DNA of 64,000 bases from Branchiostoma floridae (lineage: Eukaryota > Chordata > Leptocardii > Amphioxiformes > Branchiostomatidae). This document shows, piece by piece, positions 52,001 through 64,000 of this stretch. The notes beneath the pieces were generated by a model. The model was not told the origin of the DNA, did no database searches, and saw only the letters and a program-made list of their open reading frames with translations. A program made the translations under genes and the position numbers. The stretch is taken from positions 17,539,117 through 17,603,116 of the forward strand of contig NC_049979.1 of assembly GCF_000003815.2 (NCBI RefSeq), read 5' to 3'. Positions within the stretch are counted from its first letter, which is position 1. Every line of letters starts with the position of its first letter.

Positions 52001-55000
52001 AAGTTCTCAGCAACTTGAAGGGCAGCTGAGGATAACTGCGTAAAATGGATAGAAAAAAGTGAAGCCATGGCTTTAATGAGGCTCCTGGCAGTCGGAAACG
52101 GCAGGGTGCGACATCAGCTGTTGATTAACAGTCCGGCCGGCGGGCCTTATATCGCCATTTACGGCACTCCGGAGAATTATGTGCGCTCTTTTCTTAAACA
52201 TTCCTTTGCTCCACAGTTTTGATAAACCCCTATCTATCCTATTTGTATCTTTCTGGGTGAAAACGTTTGTCAGTAAGCCCGGTAGCGCCTGTTGTTGTAG
52301 TTGATGAAATATACATCGCTACTATTACATGGGCAGTAGTCCTATCACATCAGAGTAGTTATGGGGCATATCCCTCGGCGGTGAACCGTGCAGCTATCAG
52401 ATGCCCCGAATTATCGCGGGCGATGTTCCTGACACTAACAACGTTCAAGGTTAGGCCCGACATGTTTGTGTGTCAGATATGACGGCGATAAAACAGGCTC
52501 TTCCGGACAGCATATGATGTACTAATGAGACGTAAGGTCGTTAAGGACGCCGCGTTTGTAGATCGTCTGTGCCTACTGTGGGGTGATCATAGGATGTCCG
52601 TGTAAGGTTAGAGTTTCAAACGGCCTGTAAGGTATATCAAAATCATATTACATGCAAAATCCATCACAACATGTTATCTTTTCCAATTTCTTGACTCAGT
52701 TACAACCAAGCACCCGTAATCATTGGGTTCATTGCTTTCAGATGTGCGAGTGTGGTCTGGTGCCCAGCAACGGCTGCACGGGAGGAAAGGTCCGGGTCCG
52801 GGCCTGGCCTGTCTACTCCGCCGGCGCAAGCTCTTTTTCTCCCGGCTCATTTGCGTTATCTAAAGCATAAATCTGATTATTTTGATACGCCGTACACAGT
52901 TACATGTGGCTCACATCTGGCTATCGACTTAATATGTCGGACCCAACAGGGATTAAACGGACCGAAGGCTGCATTTTTGCGGCATGGGAAGTCTCCCTGA
53001 TCCCTTTGTGGAGGGCGGAACCCCGGCAAGTCCGCTGCCGATTTGGCAGCAATAAAAATTAAGCTCTAATATACGGCAGGCAGGATAGAAAATATTCGAT
53101 AATGACATGCATGTCTCCTCAGGAATGCCACACCACTGAGTCTTCACAAATATACATGCTGGACCTGACCGGAAACAACCAGGGACCGGCCAGCAATGTT
53201 CTTACTCTTAGGGCAAATTAATGTACTCATCAACACATACCGAACATGAGAACAAGTTAGGATCGACTATTGCCCCCACACGGTGGACAGAGTAACCCCG
53301 CCGTGTTCAACCCCTGGTTCGGTGTGGTTACACAGTAAACGATAGTTTATTTATACTCTCATCCAGGCCTGAACTGAATGTTCGTGCTTCCAAATCGCGG
53401 TGAGGCGTTTGATACCGTGCTCCACTCAGACTCAGGTCCTCCTAGCCGCTCAGCCTTACACATGTATATAAAGATTTCCAACTCGTGTTGGAGTGGAGTC
53501 GTGGGTCACAAGTTCAACAACACCCACAGGCATAACCGGCGGCCAATCTCATCAAGTGTGTTTCAACTTGGCGGAAAACCGCCGGAGCGCACCTCGGGGT
53601 GGTGGGCTGACGGACGGAAGGTCAGCTGTTCGGAGTGGCTTTACTGGCCTCTTGTGGCGCGACAAGTACAATTAAAATCGTGAAAGTAGACCGCATAATC
53701 TAGATATACAATTATCTTCTTTTTTCTTTCAACGATTTCGTATTATCTTAAAAATCTAAGTCTTGATAGATTGAAGTATCATGTTGAATATTGTTTTTAC
53801 AGGAGGATGACGAAGCTAGAATCTACTGCGACTGTGTAAGTTTGCGGCGAATGCAAAAAAAGTCTAATTTGGACATTCATAATCTATGTGAACCAAAAAA
53901 GTGATGGTGAAAGTAGTGAAGAGCAAACTGAAAAGATAAAGTTAGTGGAACTATAAATACATACTTCAACTTGGTTGTTGAACTGAATATGATTGAAACT
54001 TATTGGCATGCGAGGGAACAAGAGCGCTATTTGCGGGTCTTGGTTCAGCATTACTACTAAATACTGCGCAATGCTCACTGGAAAAAGTACGTATGTATCA
54101 TGTTTTATTATGACATACTTCTGTTACGGCAAGGGCAACATGCTTTCCGTACTATAACGACTTTAGCTTTTCTTCTCTCACTTATATTTCTTTATCAAAG
54201 CGTGTGAAGTATTTACCATATCTTGCTGGTTTAACAGACAATATCGTTCCAAAACTTTCTCGATATTCAAAGTCAGCACGGCGAGAAGTAGAAGCCCACT
54301 AAATCATCTCTGTCTGACAAACGCAGCTTCAAGTTTGTTACTTCAGAAAGCTTGGTCATGTCTCAACCATGATAACGTCTTATTGTGAAACTTCACGGAC
54401 TTCACTCCTTTAAAGACTAAAGATGTTACCTTTTCTGTAGGCAATCTCCGGTGCATCGTGGGAACACAAACATCCGCGCGTCTCGCTCTTTTCTTCCCTA
54501 CAACTCTGCACGGCGGGAAATTTGCACGCGACTGTGCAAATGCAAGGATTTTCCGCCAAGACATCTAAGTTCGGAACACCATGTAATCGTCAACACGCTT
54601 TCAAATCTGTTGCCATATTTCATTCAGTCATGACCAGCTAGTTAGCGTTCTGCAGATTAAGGCTGTTTTGGGTTGATTATCCATCAAAGCTGGTTTTCAT
54701 ACCAGACAAATCTGTTGATTCTTTCTTCAACATTGACTAGGGTCTTCCTGTGGTGTATTGAGAGACGGGGTGGGAGGGGGCGCACTTGCTCTCTGTCGGA
54801 GAGGCATCGTCATGGGAAGTAAGCCTTAAAAGACATACTTCAGGTGAAATATGTCATCGAGGAATGCTATTGTGTATCGTCTCGTACCTGGCATATTTCT
54901 GACTTGGATTCAACTCACAAAGGCCGGCTTTGTTCTTCCCGTGAGCCAAGACGTCCTGTGTATGACAGGTGAGTGTGTAGGACAGGACGGTCGGGCCTTC

Positions 55001-58000
55001 CTGTCGCCAGTGGAGTCGGCATGTGCTCTTAGCTACCGTGTGCCCCTCTGTTTGCCTGTAAGATGTCATGGGCGATGCTAAGCGTGTAATGCCAGTAAAC
55101 AGACACCGTGACTAAGTAATCCTTTGTTTTTCGACAGATTCGGCTCAAGATATGGCGAATAAATATCCTTCTTTACAGTTGAGCCGCTATATTGATGGAT
55201 TTAATTTTTGGTGCTCTTTCCCCATGAAAGCTGCCGACCCTGGTACTTGCCAGTGGCATGGTGATAGTGCGATACCGTGAGCCTTATCAGCAAGCTCCTG
55301 CCCTCACACGGCCGCGCCGGTATCGTTCTCGGTAGGAAAATAAATTTTCCACAAAGCTTCCGTTTTGCCCCAGTGATTGAAACCCATGTTTTCCTGTTTT
55401 TCTAACACATCAGACTCTGCCCGGAGCGTGTCATTAGGTGGCTGATATGACCTGCCGTTTTTCGATATAACGCGAGGAAAGTGATACCAAAGCGCAGTTT
55501 GGTGCCTCTCTCATCTTGTGGAGGCTGTGGGTTCAGATTCTGTGGGAGTAGGATACGCGGAAAGAGAAGCAAAATCACACATGTTTACCCATTTGGGGTT
55601 AATCCAATTGTCGTCACAACATAGCCCCAAAATGGTGTAAATGTGCTCGCAAGATGCTGCACAGACATGTAATTTGGCATCACTTTTGAGACGTCGGTTG
55701 TTGTTTTTGGGCTGCATTTAGCATCCCACGATACCGTGCAAACTGCCACTCGAGGATTTTCTTCAATCGTCTATTTTTTGGTCCTCCAAATCAACGTCCA
55801 AGTTTGCATGTGGCACAGGTAGGGGAGAGGCGGAAGGGAGCCCATTGTTGGTTCCAGTTCCAGACTTGGGCCACATTTCCAAACGTGTGATTTGTGGGGG
55901 CAGGCAGGTTTAAGGAACCAATTTAGCCGGCTGTGGTGTCGGCGGGAAGAGAGAGAGAGCGTTCCCGTGTCGCGGCGGGCAGGGGTGGCGGTGGTGCCGT
56001 GCTGGGGAGCTGACCTGTGCACGCGCCGGCGTTAATAGCGCCTGGGGCCGGGTAGCAGGGCGTCCTGGAAACTTCCTGCCGCCTATGTAGCCTTACATTC
56101 ACTCCAATAAGAAATGGAACATCTTATAGCTCTTCGTCTGACGTTAATCTTTTATCTATCTTTGTTCTTCCACACGATTTGTTCTATGTGTTAATCTTAC
56201 TCCGGATCTTCATACTCGAGTGTGGAGTAAAGGAAGAAGACTTTCCAAAGACGTTTGTCGAATTGTTTATAAAGGCGTTTTGCAAGTCATACAAGCAGAT
56301 ATTGTATGGAATAGTATGGAATCTTTTGGAATGTCGGTACTAACGTTATTTGTGACACCTGTTTTCTCTACTTTGCTCGGATCATGAGTTGCAGTGTACA
56401 TTGAAAAATGACCCGTTTTACAGACGCGTTTTTGAGACCACTCAGCTCAGCAACTTGGAGTCGAAAAACGTGCGTGTCACCCCGGGCCATTTTTCGTTAG
56501 TACAGGTTCCCAAGAAATTGGCACGGCTTACGTCAACTTATTTCGGATTTACATTTATTGCTTTGAAAGTCTTGCTTTATGTGACAATCAAGAAAACTAC
56601 ATCCAAAGGACGAAATATAGAAACATTTTGGGATAAAGTTGTAACTTGTTGACATTTATAGGCCGGGTGCCGAGCTAACAGGCCCTACGGGCCGCCAAGC
56701 ATGAATGGTCCGGACTTCCACAACCAGCGGGTCGCTGGCAGAAGTCAATATACACGTACCGGCCGTCCAACTCGAAATTAGCCGTGATTTTTCAGTTCCA
56801 GACCGTGAAAGGGATGCCGTCAGACAGTTCTTTCTGTCAGCACGGACGCCACCTGGAAGGCAGCGGTGCCGGCATGTAACTGCATGCAAGTAATTCTGGG
56901 CACACGACGGCCCGCTTCAAACCACCTGGAGGGCGACCAGGTCTGACGGCAAAACTTACGACCAGATCGCAAAACGAGTCGTAAAAGCGACGAACGCCTG
57001 AATTTATTAATGCCGACTACTGCTTGGGTTGAAAGGGTCTCACCGCGCACAGACGACGCTGGCTACTCTGCTACCAATCTTCAATTTTGTATATTTTCCA
57101 CTGATATGATACTGTTCAAGCACAACTGCATAAAACTGAAGAAAACTCTCTGTTGTCTGTTGGAGTATCCTTTGCTGGAAAGGACAGAAATGCTGATAGA
57201 AATAGAGTATGAGAATACGATTGTACCTTCCAGACCACTAAGTACAGCTAGCCATTAACTAGGAATTCACGAACAGGTTGTGCTTTACGCCACGGTATTT
57301 TACCATGTGGGATCGCCATGACTGTCTAACTGCAACGAAACTAACGTAGCCAACAGCGTTTATGGCAAAAGCAAAAACGCTGCGAACGCGACATTGCATT
57401 GTCTGGTATTCAGTGTACATCAAAAGCACCAAACATTCCTGAAGTAACAAACTAGGTGATCAAACTAATATTTTTGTCACACAACACACAAGAAATACTC
57501 GACAGCAATCGCTAATCGCATGAAACTGAAACACATTAAGCGTTGTGAGCGTGAGACGAAGTCGCTTAATTATAAGAACTGCCTTATAATACAAGGAATC
57601 AAATACAACTCTGTTTATACTTAACACGTACTCACAGGAACCAACAATATAAACTTGAGAAACTGATAGGAAGGATGCACTTGTCGCTTGAGTGTTTTTA
57701 GTCTTTCTTTCTCACCGAGTCGCGATGACCAAGCGAATCGGTTCCGACATGCACCTTCACCTTTACAGCCATGCTTGTCCATGGTGGTGCCTGAAGCGAG
57801 CCTCAGGCCCTGCCAAGGGCAACCGAGGCTGACGGGCAAGCTCGCCCGCGCCAAGAGCCGGCTTGAAAGGGATGAACGCACGTTGAGACTGCGTGTATAA
57901 TCCGGGCGTGTTTGTTACGGACACAGACAAGTTGGCGCACAAGTGCGCGGGAGGACCTGTCCGAGTGCAAACAGACAAGTCTTGTGAAACCAAGTGTGGG

Positions 58001-61000
58001 AAAGGGAAGAGTCCTGCGTCAGCAATCTATAGACTATGTTCGGTCCGGAGGTTTTAAGTCAGACTTTTCAACCACAAACCCGAAAGTTATAATTGAAGAA
58101 AAATAAATTAAGTACAGACCGCCCGACCAACGGCACTGCGAAAGCCAAAAATATGGTAAGTCAGTTACATACATGTAGTACATGTACAATTTTCCAGAAA
58201 CTTGTCAAAGCGTCTTCTTTGCTAGAGAATCCAACACCACTCAACCGCTTTTCGATGTTTCCGTGAAGAAGCTGAGAAACTTTCCAATATTTCTAGCGGA
58301 CATGAAGGGGGGGTAAATAGACACAGAGGGCTTCCCGCCGCAAACTTACGTTGTCTTAAGGCGCTTCGTCATCCGCATCCCGGCTTATCTGGTTAATACT
58401 ACCCTGATTGTCCCCGCCAAAATAAACACAAAATATTCAGATATCGAGTTAAGGATCGATTATACTGTAAGCTCCTTAGCCCCTTCGGAAGGAATTACGG
58501 CTACTATGGGCGAGGACTTGCTATTGTTGCTTGGGGTTAGAGGGGGAAATCGAAGTTTTAGTTAATCGGATCTTTCCCTCATCCTTCCTATGTGGATTCA
58601 ATTATGTCTGAAAAGTTTCGTGTCGATAGCATACGCACAAAATCTTGTTTTCCATCTAGAAACAGACGATTATCTGTATGTATGCCATACTTCTATTTTA
58701 ACCGTTGGCTTAACCCTAGTAATTGTACTTTATTGTAAGATATAAGTTTTTCACAACAATGTCCTGGGCGCCGAACAGAAACACCATAAAGGTATTCTAT
58801 ATCACTCTTGCGTACCACAGATAAATCTCTGTTCGTTTTACTCTTCAAGTCAGGATATCCGTGATGAATACTTATTTGAAAGTTATTACTGAGAACACAA
58901 GTAATAGAAGACGGCTAATTAACTGTACAATTAGTCGTCCTCTTTTCCGATACTAAGAACTACAGCACTGTGTCGCAGACGTGTGATATTGTCCCGTAGT
59001 TTTGTGTCCCTGGCTGGTTGACACAACCCACCGCTAGAGTTGAAATAAATGTTCATTGAGTCCCAGCCAGCCGGCACGGATGATATTGGCAACCACTATC
59101 CATGAATACTAAAGCCGATCCCTCTCTTTATAGTATCTCACTCCGTCGGGAAAGTAAAGTTTTCCCTGAAAGAGAACTTGACCCAACCGCAAACTTCAGA
59201 ATCAGGTCGGATTAACTGCGTTTTGTGCATTTTTGGATGGAAATGTCGGATGTTTCATTAGAAAATGGGAAAACACATCCACGACGAATAATCTTACCGA
59301 AGTCGGTACCACTTGACAACTTTGACACGATCTGAAGTATCAGCACCGGTTTGCGATGTCATTCTGGTATCGTCTGGCTATCAGACTGGCGGATTCACTC
59401 ATTGGAGATGTGAGTCATAAAAACGATCCTAATACAATACTTCATAAACAAAACCTCCCACGCCGAACGAATTTCCAGATTTCCAAAACTGTGTGAGTGT
59501 TTGAATCCCATATATCAAATTGAGTCTCTATAACACCAAAGCCTTTCAAAATATCTTACGAGCTGTGCTGCAAAATTAGGATTCTATCGAGTACAATCAC
59601 CAGTGCCTACACAAGAGTAACATCACTTACTTAAGCGTGACACTACAAGCTACAAGCTACTGACGTATTTGGCCAATGCAATATTTTGAACTACCATATC
59701 CAGATGAAATAATGCAACGATATCATGCTGTGTTGTGTTACGGCATATCAAAAAATTAAATAAATGATATGATCGCCACAGACGATGTCATATAGCAAGT
59801 AGTACTAGAAACATCACAATCTGATTGAGTTAGACCCACCTGACATTCTTATACCGACATTTACATGCATTTGACAAATGTTTCTGTCGAATTGCCGTTT
59901 TATAATATAAGCACGTGTTTTTACTTCATACACACTTGTTGTATCGCTTGGGTATGTGTGTAGCTATACATACGGCAAGTTCTGAGCGGCGAAAATTTCT
60001 TCTAAAACGTCTTTTGTGGAATATGATAACTGATCATTAGATATAGTACATAGTTTTAAGTAGCTTCCTAATATTTTAGTCTCCTCTAGTACTGAGGCCA
60101 CAGAAAGAGAACTACCTGATTTTGTTGAGTTCCCAGAAACTTTCTTGTGTTTATCGAAAATAAGCGTACAGTCAGCAACAAAATACGGTTGGCACTAAAA
60201 TGATTACTATATAGCAATATCAAGTGATAATGATTAGTGTGCTCTTCTGCGGACAGATGTGTTATGTTTCAGACTGTTGTCACCACTGTTTGACGTATAA
60301 CCCAATTTGACAGGAAGAAATCACAAATATCCAAGCTGTGCATTGTTCAGATTCATGTGCGGATTTGGGTGCTAAGTTCACTCTCCCTGCTGGCTTTCTG
60401 ACGATGACATATTTTGAGGAGATAGGAGATCATAGGGAATCCGTGGCCAGTCTTCATGAATATGTGTCCGTGATTGTCTCACAGTTTTCAGTAGGAATGT
60501 TCTTGCATGATCTTGATGATATAGAAACAGCAACTGTGGAAATTCTGACAAAATTGCAGTTTGACTTTTTGGTGTCAAGTTTAGCAAGTTTTTGTTGTAG
60601 TAGAAGGAATATCAATAATCTGGGGCTTACCAGAAAAGCATGGCTTTTCAACGAATTTTGACCTGTAAACCGTTTCGCTCGCCACAAACTATCCCATTTG
60701 AGACGTATGTAATTCCATTGAATTTGAAACAGAACCCTGTGTACTTGTCATGAGGTTTACAATAATGTGGTGAAGGAAATTGTTAACAGATTATATCGGA
60801 TGTCCCGTTTATTAGGCAAGCAAGTTTCACGTTTTTAATCGTGCCCATTATATGGTGTAATAGGGTTTGGCAATTTTGAAACTCAAGCATATAAGCACTC
60901 AGAAGAAGGTGGCACTTTTGTCAGTTATACCTAAATCTGTATCCGAATGGGAACCAAGGAAGAAGCACCTGTAGCGAGATAGCGATGTGTACCCACAGAA

Positions 61001-63497
61001 GTCCGACGGATAAACATTTACAACCAACATGCTAACGTACACAGAATTGCTCAATTGACCGCACTGCCACAAATTGCCCTGAATTTGATAAGATAATTAT
61101 GTAGGCCCATTGCCGTATGTTTGTGCCCCAGTACAGTGTCTCGTGCTGGGTCGAGCATATTCCATGTTTGATTCTACATTCTGTGCTTTCGTGTGACAAG
61201 TTGTTTCAGTGCTGCTACATGCGCCGGCTACCGTGGGTGGTTCTCTGTTCTGAGTCACCACGGTGGGATACGCTTCAACATGGTTTTTGCTCCTCGCGGC
61301 TTGTGGTTGTATGCAAGGCTCGGCTCTGGTCTATATAAGCCACAGGTTATATTGCAGGATTTCAAGATGATTTCTATATCTCTAATTGTACAGTATAGTT
61401 TAATTTTCAGACATTTATTCTTATAACTAACAACGTTCTACAGAAAATATCACTGTCGAATCTTACNNNNNNNNNNNNNNNNNNNNNNNNNNNNNNNNNN
61501 NNNNNNNNNNNNNNNNNNNNNNNNNNNNNNNNNNNNNNNNNNNNNNNNNNNNNNNNNNNNNNNNNNTTAGCGTTGATGGGCACGCCTGGTCGTGGGAAGC
61601 CCAGAATGTCACTGACAGTGTGTGGGGACGGCCAGTGCCGCATGTGCATGGGGATCTGGCTCTGGTTGGGCACCCCGGGGGCCCCGGGAGCCGGCGCGGG
61701 AGGACCCACCGGGTAGGTGTAGATGGGGTTGTAGAGTGGCCTGTGTTGCTCAGGTTTGACGGGATGACCGTAGGGCGAGTCGGGGAGCTGCGTCGTGTTG
61801 CCGATCTTGTTGCGCAGGATCCGCGAGATGGACGAGACCGAGGGCACGTTGTACTTGTCACACACGCCCTCGGCCAGTAACCTGTCCCGGATCTCCCAAG
61901 CGAAGATGCCTGGGTCCAAGGTTTTGTACTTCTTGATGGCCTTCACCACTTCAGGTGTGGTGACGCGAGGTTTGCTGCCGCCGATGGCGCCAGGCAGGAT
62001 GGACCCCGTCTCGTTGTAGCGGGCCAAGATCTTGGAGACGCAGCCGTGGGACACCCTGAGCTGGCGGCTGATGTCGCACGGCCTGATGCCGAGCTGAGCC
62101 AGCTCCACGATCCGCAGGCGGATGGCGTTGGGTAGCGGTCTGCCGTTCACAAACACTCCGCCGAGCTGGTTCACCTCCCCAAATGTTTGCTCTGGTGGAG
62201 AAACGACGAACACATCAGCCATTATTTTCAGATTATCAACACCTTTTCTCAAGCAGGTAGCGCACTATAGATCTCTATCTACAAAATCCATGATCCCACC
62301 ACCCCTGGCTGGGAATAGAAAAGTTAGACCTGACGGAGCAGGTGGCGGTAGCTAACGGTCAGGGCTGGATAACGGGCCGTACTCCCCATTCCTTCAAATT
62401 CGGGAAGTTTCGAGTTGACCAGGCCTGCCTGATAGACTGTTGGCAGGCGCTCGTATCTAGGACAGTCCGTGGTTTTGCTGTTATCCCAGGGTGGGGGCAA
62501 GCCAAATTTGTACAATTACTCTACGGATTAGGGACAAATAGGTAGACATCTCTCCTTCCTAAGCTGACAGAAGCCCGCATGACTTGAGTGACAAAGAAAC
62601 TGCCACACAGATCCAGGGAAGCCATAAGAGTGCTGGTGTACATACAGAATCAACAGCACTTCATAACACACGCATGGACGTGGCTTCATCACTCAGGGGG
62701 TGTAATTGGGCATATACTAGTATCTGGTACTCATATATGAGACGTGTGGGGGGAAATATGTCGGGTTAAGTATGGCGATTAGATTAATTACCATAGAGAG
62801 CAGAGATCGTCGTTGATTCATATCAGTGTAGAGACGCGATGTGCGAGGAGTCCATGTGGCCGTGTTGTTTGTACACAACATGGTAGCAGACCTCCCTGAT
62901 ACTACTGCAACTACACACTGGCTGGGACCAAAATACGCCACATGACGGTTTTATTTTGCTTCAGTCCAACAACTGCTCCCAGAAATGCGCTTTAGGAGAC
63001 AGGGGCAATTTGGCTATATTTAACTTTAAATGATGTTAGTTGAGAACCAATTTCGCTGCCATCATAATCGCTGGGATCATGGCCCCTGGGATCACCATGC
63101 TGTAGCTTATACGAGTTTGTATATCGTTATGATTTTATCTTCATGTAAAAGGATATCTTTGTAACAGCAAGGAATGGTGCTAAGTTTTCTACGATTCCAC
63201 CCCGACCCTAATTCTGGCCGAAAGTCCCGAGGTCTGCCACATATGGAAGCAATAAGTTCGTTCGTTTAATTCCGGCATGCTTGTGTCTTGTACACACAAA
63301 CTGACGAGACCTACACCCGCGTTCTACCACGTTTTCCCCGCCTTCTCTCCTTCGCCTGACATGTATTTCTCTATGCCTTACACATGGACTTGCCTAGCAT
63401 CATTTCTATAGAGATTACCAAAAATCACTTGTTCATGTTCAACAACTTCTGTCAATGAACCGTGTAAATGGATTTGGAGCTTACCCATATTCATCAT
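49043..63497 (-). CDS. pax1/9: Pax1/9 paired-domain transcription factor, five coding exons (partly in gap)
   Basis: The single amphioxus counterpart of vertebrate Pax1 and Pax9, a nuclear regulator of pharyngeal endoderm. Predicted exons: 63497-63485 (MMNM), 62191 to the gap 61467-61566, 50823-50693, 50127-49893 and 49062-49043. Residues about 8-134 are the paired domain ([20 protein letters not shown] through [11 protein letters not shown]), almost identical to vertebrate Pax1/9. The octapeptide HTVSDILG is at about 195-202. There is no homeodomain, as expected for this Pax group. The C-terminal exons match Pax9 in order: [10 protein letters not shown], then [13 protein letters not shown], a GWQQ segment, PAPLPFKP and a short tail ending VTDRSS (vertebrate VTASAL). 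Phases fit at every visible junction. Exon 2 ends inside the gap. Intron 2 is 10.6 kb and probably regulatory. The gene converges on SLC25A21. Confidence 0.93.
49063..49892. other. Pax1/9 intron 4
   Basis: 830 bases, non-coding apart from the possible read-through tail of exon 4 (49831-49892). Confidence 0.7.
49893..50127 (-). CDS. pax1/9: Pax1/9 exon 4: C-terminal transactivation region
   Basis: 78 codons plus one base, from acceptor TCTCACAG to donor TTTAG|GTGAGC. It encodes [17 protein letters not shown] and later [19 protein letters not shown], collinear with Pax9. If the donor is not used the frame runs on to a stop at 49831-49833, giving an alternative tail. Confidence 0.9.
50128..50692. 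other. Pax1/9 intron 3
   Basis: 565 bases between two well-bounded exons. It includes a GC-richer stretch around 50385-50480 with TGACGTCA (50416-50423), a perfect CRE-type site. Confidence 0.65.
50693..50823 (-). CDS. pax1/9: Pax1/9 exon 3
   Basis: 131 bases between TTTTGCAG and CAG|GTGAGT, entered in phase 2, the only fully open frame (another stops within nine codons). It encodes [19 protein letters not shown] and ends [10 protein letters not shown], corresponding to the EQEAKYGQ end of the Pax9 exon. Confidence 0.85.
50824..61466. other. Pax1/9 intron 2 (10.6 kb)
   Basis: No exon was supported. GC-rich patches at about 50930-51300, 55790-56060 and 57690-58000 stand out from the A/T-rich background and are candidate regulatory DNA or alternative exons. 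A hairpin with TAATTA core lies at 58906-58943. The remaining open frames are short and without family resemblance. Confidence 0.6.
58906..58943. repeat. Small hairpin with TAATTA core
   Basis: agaagacggctaatt and aattagtcgtcctct pair at 13 of 15 positions around an eight-base loop. Confidence 0.45.
61467..61566. other. Assembly gap (100 N)
   Basis: Exactly 100 Ns, usually a placeholder for unknown length. It removes the 3' end of Pax1/9 exon 2. Confidence 0.99.
61567..62191 (-). CDS. pax1/9: Pax1/9 exon 2: paired domain and octapeptide (3' end in gap)
   Basis: Entered at 62191 after acceptor TTTCTCCACCAG, giving [12 protein letters not shown] as in vertebrate Pax1 ([13 protein letters not shown]). 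It contains the whole paired domain, a Pro-rich linker and HTVSDILG. The exon runs into the gap; right after the gap the sequence reads GTAAGA, a fitting donor at 61466-61465. The GC-rich third positions contrast with the A/T-rich introns. Confidence 0.96.
62192..63484. other. Pax1/9 intron 1 (predicted)
   Basis: 1.3 kb between the predicted start exon and the paired-domain exon. No other coding signal was seen. If exon 1 is wrong, translation could instead start at the in-frame ATG 62222 directly upstream of the paired domain. Confidence 0.5.
63485..63497 (-). CDS. pax1/9: Pax1/9 exon 1: 13 coding bases (MMNM + G)
   Basis: ATGATGAATATGG|GTAAGC: a donor in phase 1 that exactly completes the GAG codon of exon 2, so the protein would start MMNMEQTFGEV. 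Vertebrate Pax1/9 genes also separate a short start from the paired-domain exon at this point. This is the only such site noticed upstream of exon 2 within the window. Confidence 0.6.
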
Positions 63498-63827
63498 GAC
63501 TTGAGTGTAGCGTGTTGCCTCCAGTACTTGGATGCCTTCCGTAGTAACTACCGGTCACTGCACACTGTGTATAGAGCGGTCGCACTTCGCTATGGTGTGT
63601 GGCCGACTGGGTCGTCCTCCTGTACTGACGAAGTTTGTATGTTATGCCACGCGGGACTACACCGTGCACCGGTCCTGCTTCCGTGCACCGCGGGCACTGA
63701 ATGTAAGGCGAGAGGACTCCCCCCGACTCATATTCAAATCCCTACAGGCTCGTCTCTATGGCATGCACGTCAAAGAAAAGCGGGCTGACAGGCCCCTTTC
63801 GACGCCGCTGACGGGGACGTAAGGAAA

Positions 63828-63874
63828 GGGGCGGGTCCAACATGGATTAATCGGCCGTCCCCACCCCTGATTGG
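63828..63874 (-). promoter_or_regulatory. pax1/9: Pax1/9 promoter candidate (CCAAT and GC boxes)
   Basis: Inverted CCAAT (ATTGG 63870-63874), CCACCCC (63861-63867) and GGGGCGGG (63828-63835) lie in a GC-rich block 330-390 bases upstream of the predicted start codon. No TATA box is visible at a fitting distance, in keeping with a CpG-type promoter. Confidence 0.4.
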
Positions 63875-64000
63875 CCGTGTGGGGAGTGGGTGTCAATCTG
63901 CCACGCGAGAAAAGACCTCCCGGGGGATTTTCCAGCAAAGGCCTTACAAACGGACACCGATGTCAGCCCGCGACGATAAATGATGATAAGTTTATAATCT

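Noticed and set aside
60338-60661. Plus-strand ORF of 107 codons in Pax1/9 intron 2.
   Set aside because: No family resemblance and A/T-rich composition like the intron.
62192-62252. Pax1/9 N-terminus [17 protein letters not shown] from the ATG at 62222.
   Set aside because: The stretch is a good pyrimidine-rich acceptor (TTTCTCCACCAG), and a matching phase-1 start exon exists at 63485. Kept only as a fallback.

Overview
The window looks like chromosomal DNA from a cephalochordate (amphioxus, Branchiostoma). Three genes with typical animal intron-exon structure can be read almost completely, a fourth is present as its last 171 bases, and the gene set and order match the deuterostome 'pharyngeal' gene cluster. 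Between the genes lie amphioxus-like fold-back elements, microsatellites and two assembly gaps (22607-22708 and 61467-61566). There are no bacterial operons, CRISPR arrays or rRNA genes.

Layout from left to right: (1) 1-171, + strand, the C-terminal end of FoxA. (2) 172-21.8 kb, mostly non-coding, with one unrecognised minus-strand ORF of 277 codons (9556-10389) that may have 5' leader exons further right, several hairpin/MITE elements, a tRNA-derived SINE-like sequence and X-box (RFX-type) motifs. (3) 21854-24397, minus strand, EGLN, a HIF prolyl hydroxylase with MYND finger, in six exons, one of them partly in the gap. (4) 24.4-26.1 kb, the head-to-head intergenic region with CCAAT, GC and TATA elements. 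(5) 26099-44915, + strand, SLC25A21 (mitochondrial 2-oxodicarboxylate carrier), ten coding exons that join without a frame break into 299 codons. (6) 44.9-47.7 kb, the convergent 3' region. (7) about 47.7-63.5 kb, minus strand, Pax1/9, with a very short predicted first coding exon, a paired-domain and octapeptide exon that runs into the second gap, and three C-terminal exons with a possible alternative end.

FoxA and Pax1/9 are pharyngeal endoderm regulators. SLC25A21 and EGLN are metabolic and oxygen-sensing 'bystanders' kept beside them. In other deuterostomes, enhancers of the transcription factors are known to sit in the introns of the bystander genes, so the long introns of SLC25A21 (6.6 and 6.4 kb) and of Pax1/9 (10.6 kb) are the natural places to look for regulatory DNA. 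Candidate motif clusters are listed, but none is proven. All exon borders were read by eye from GT/AG sites, reading phase and family alignment from memory; no search was run.
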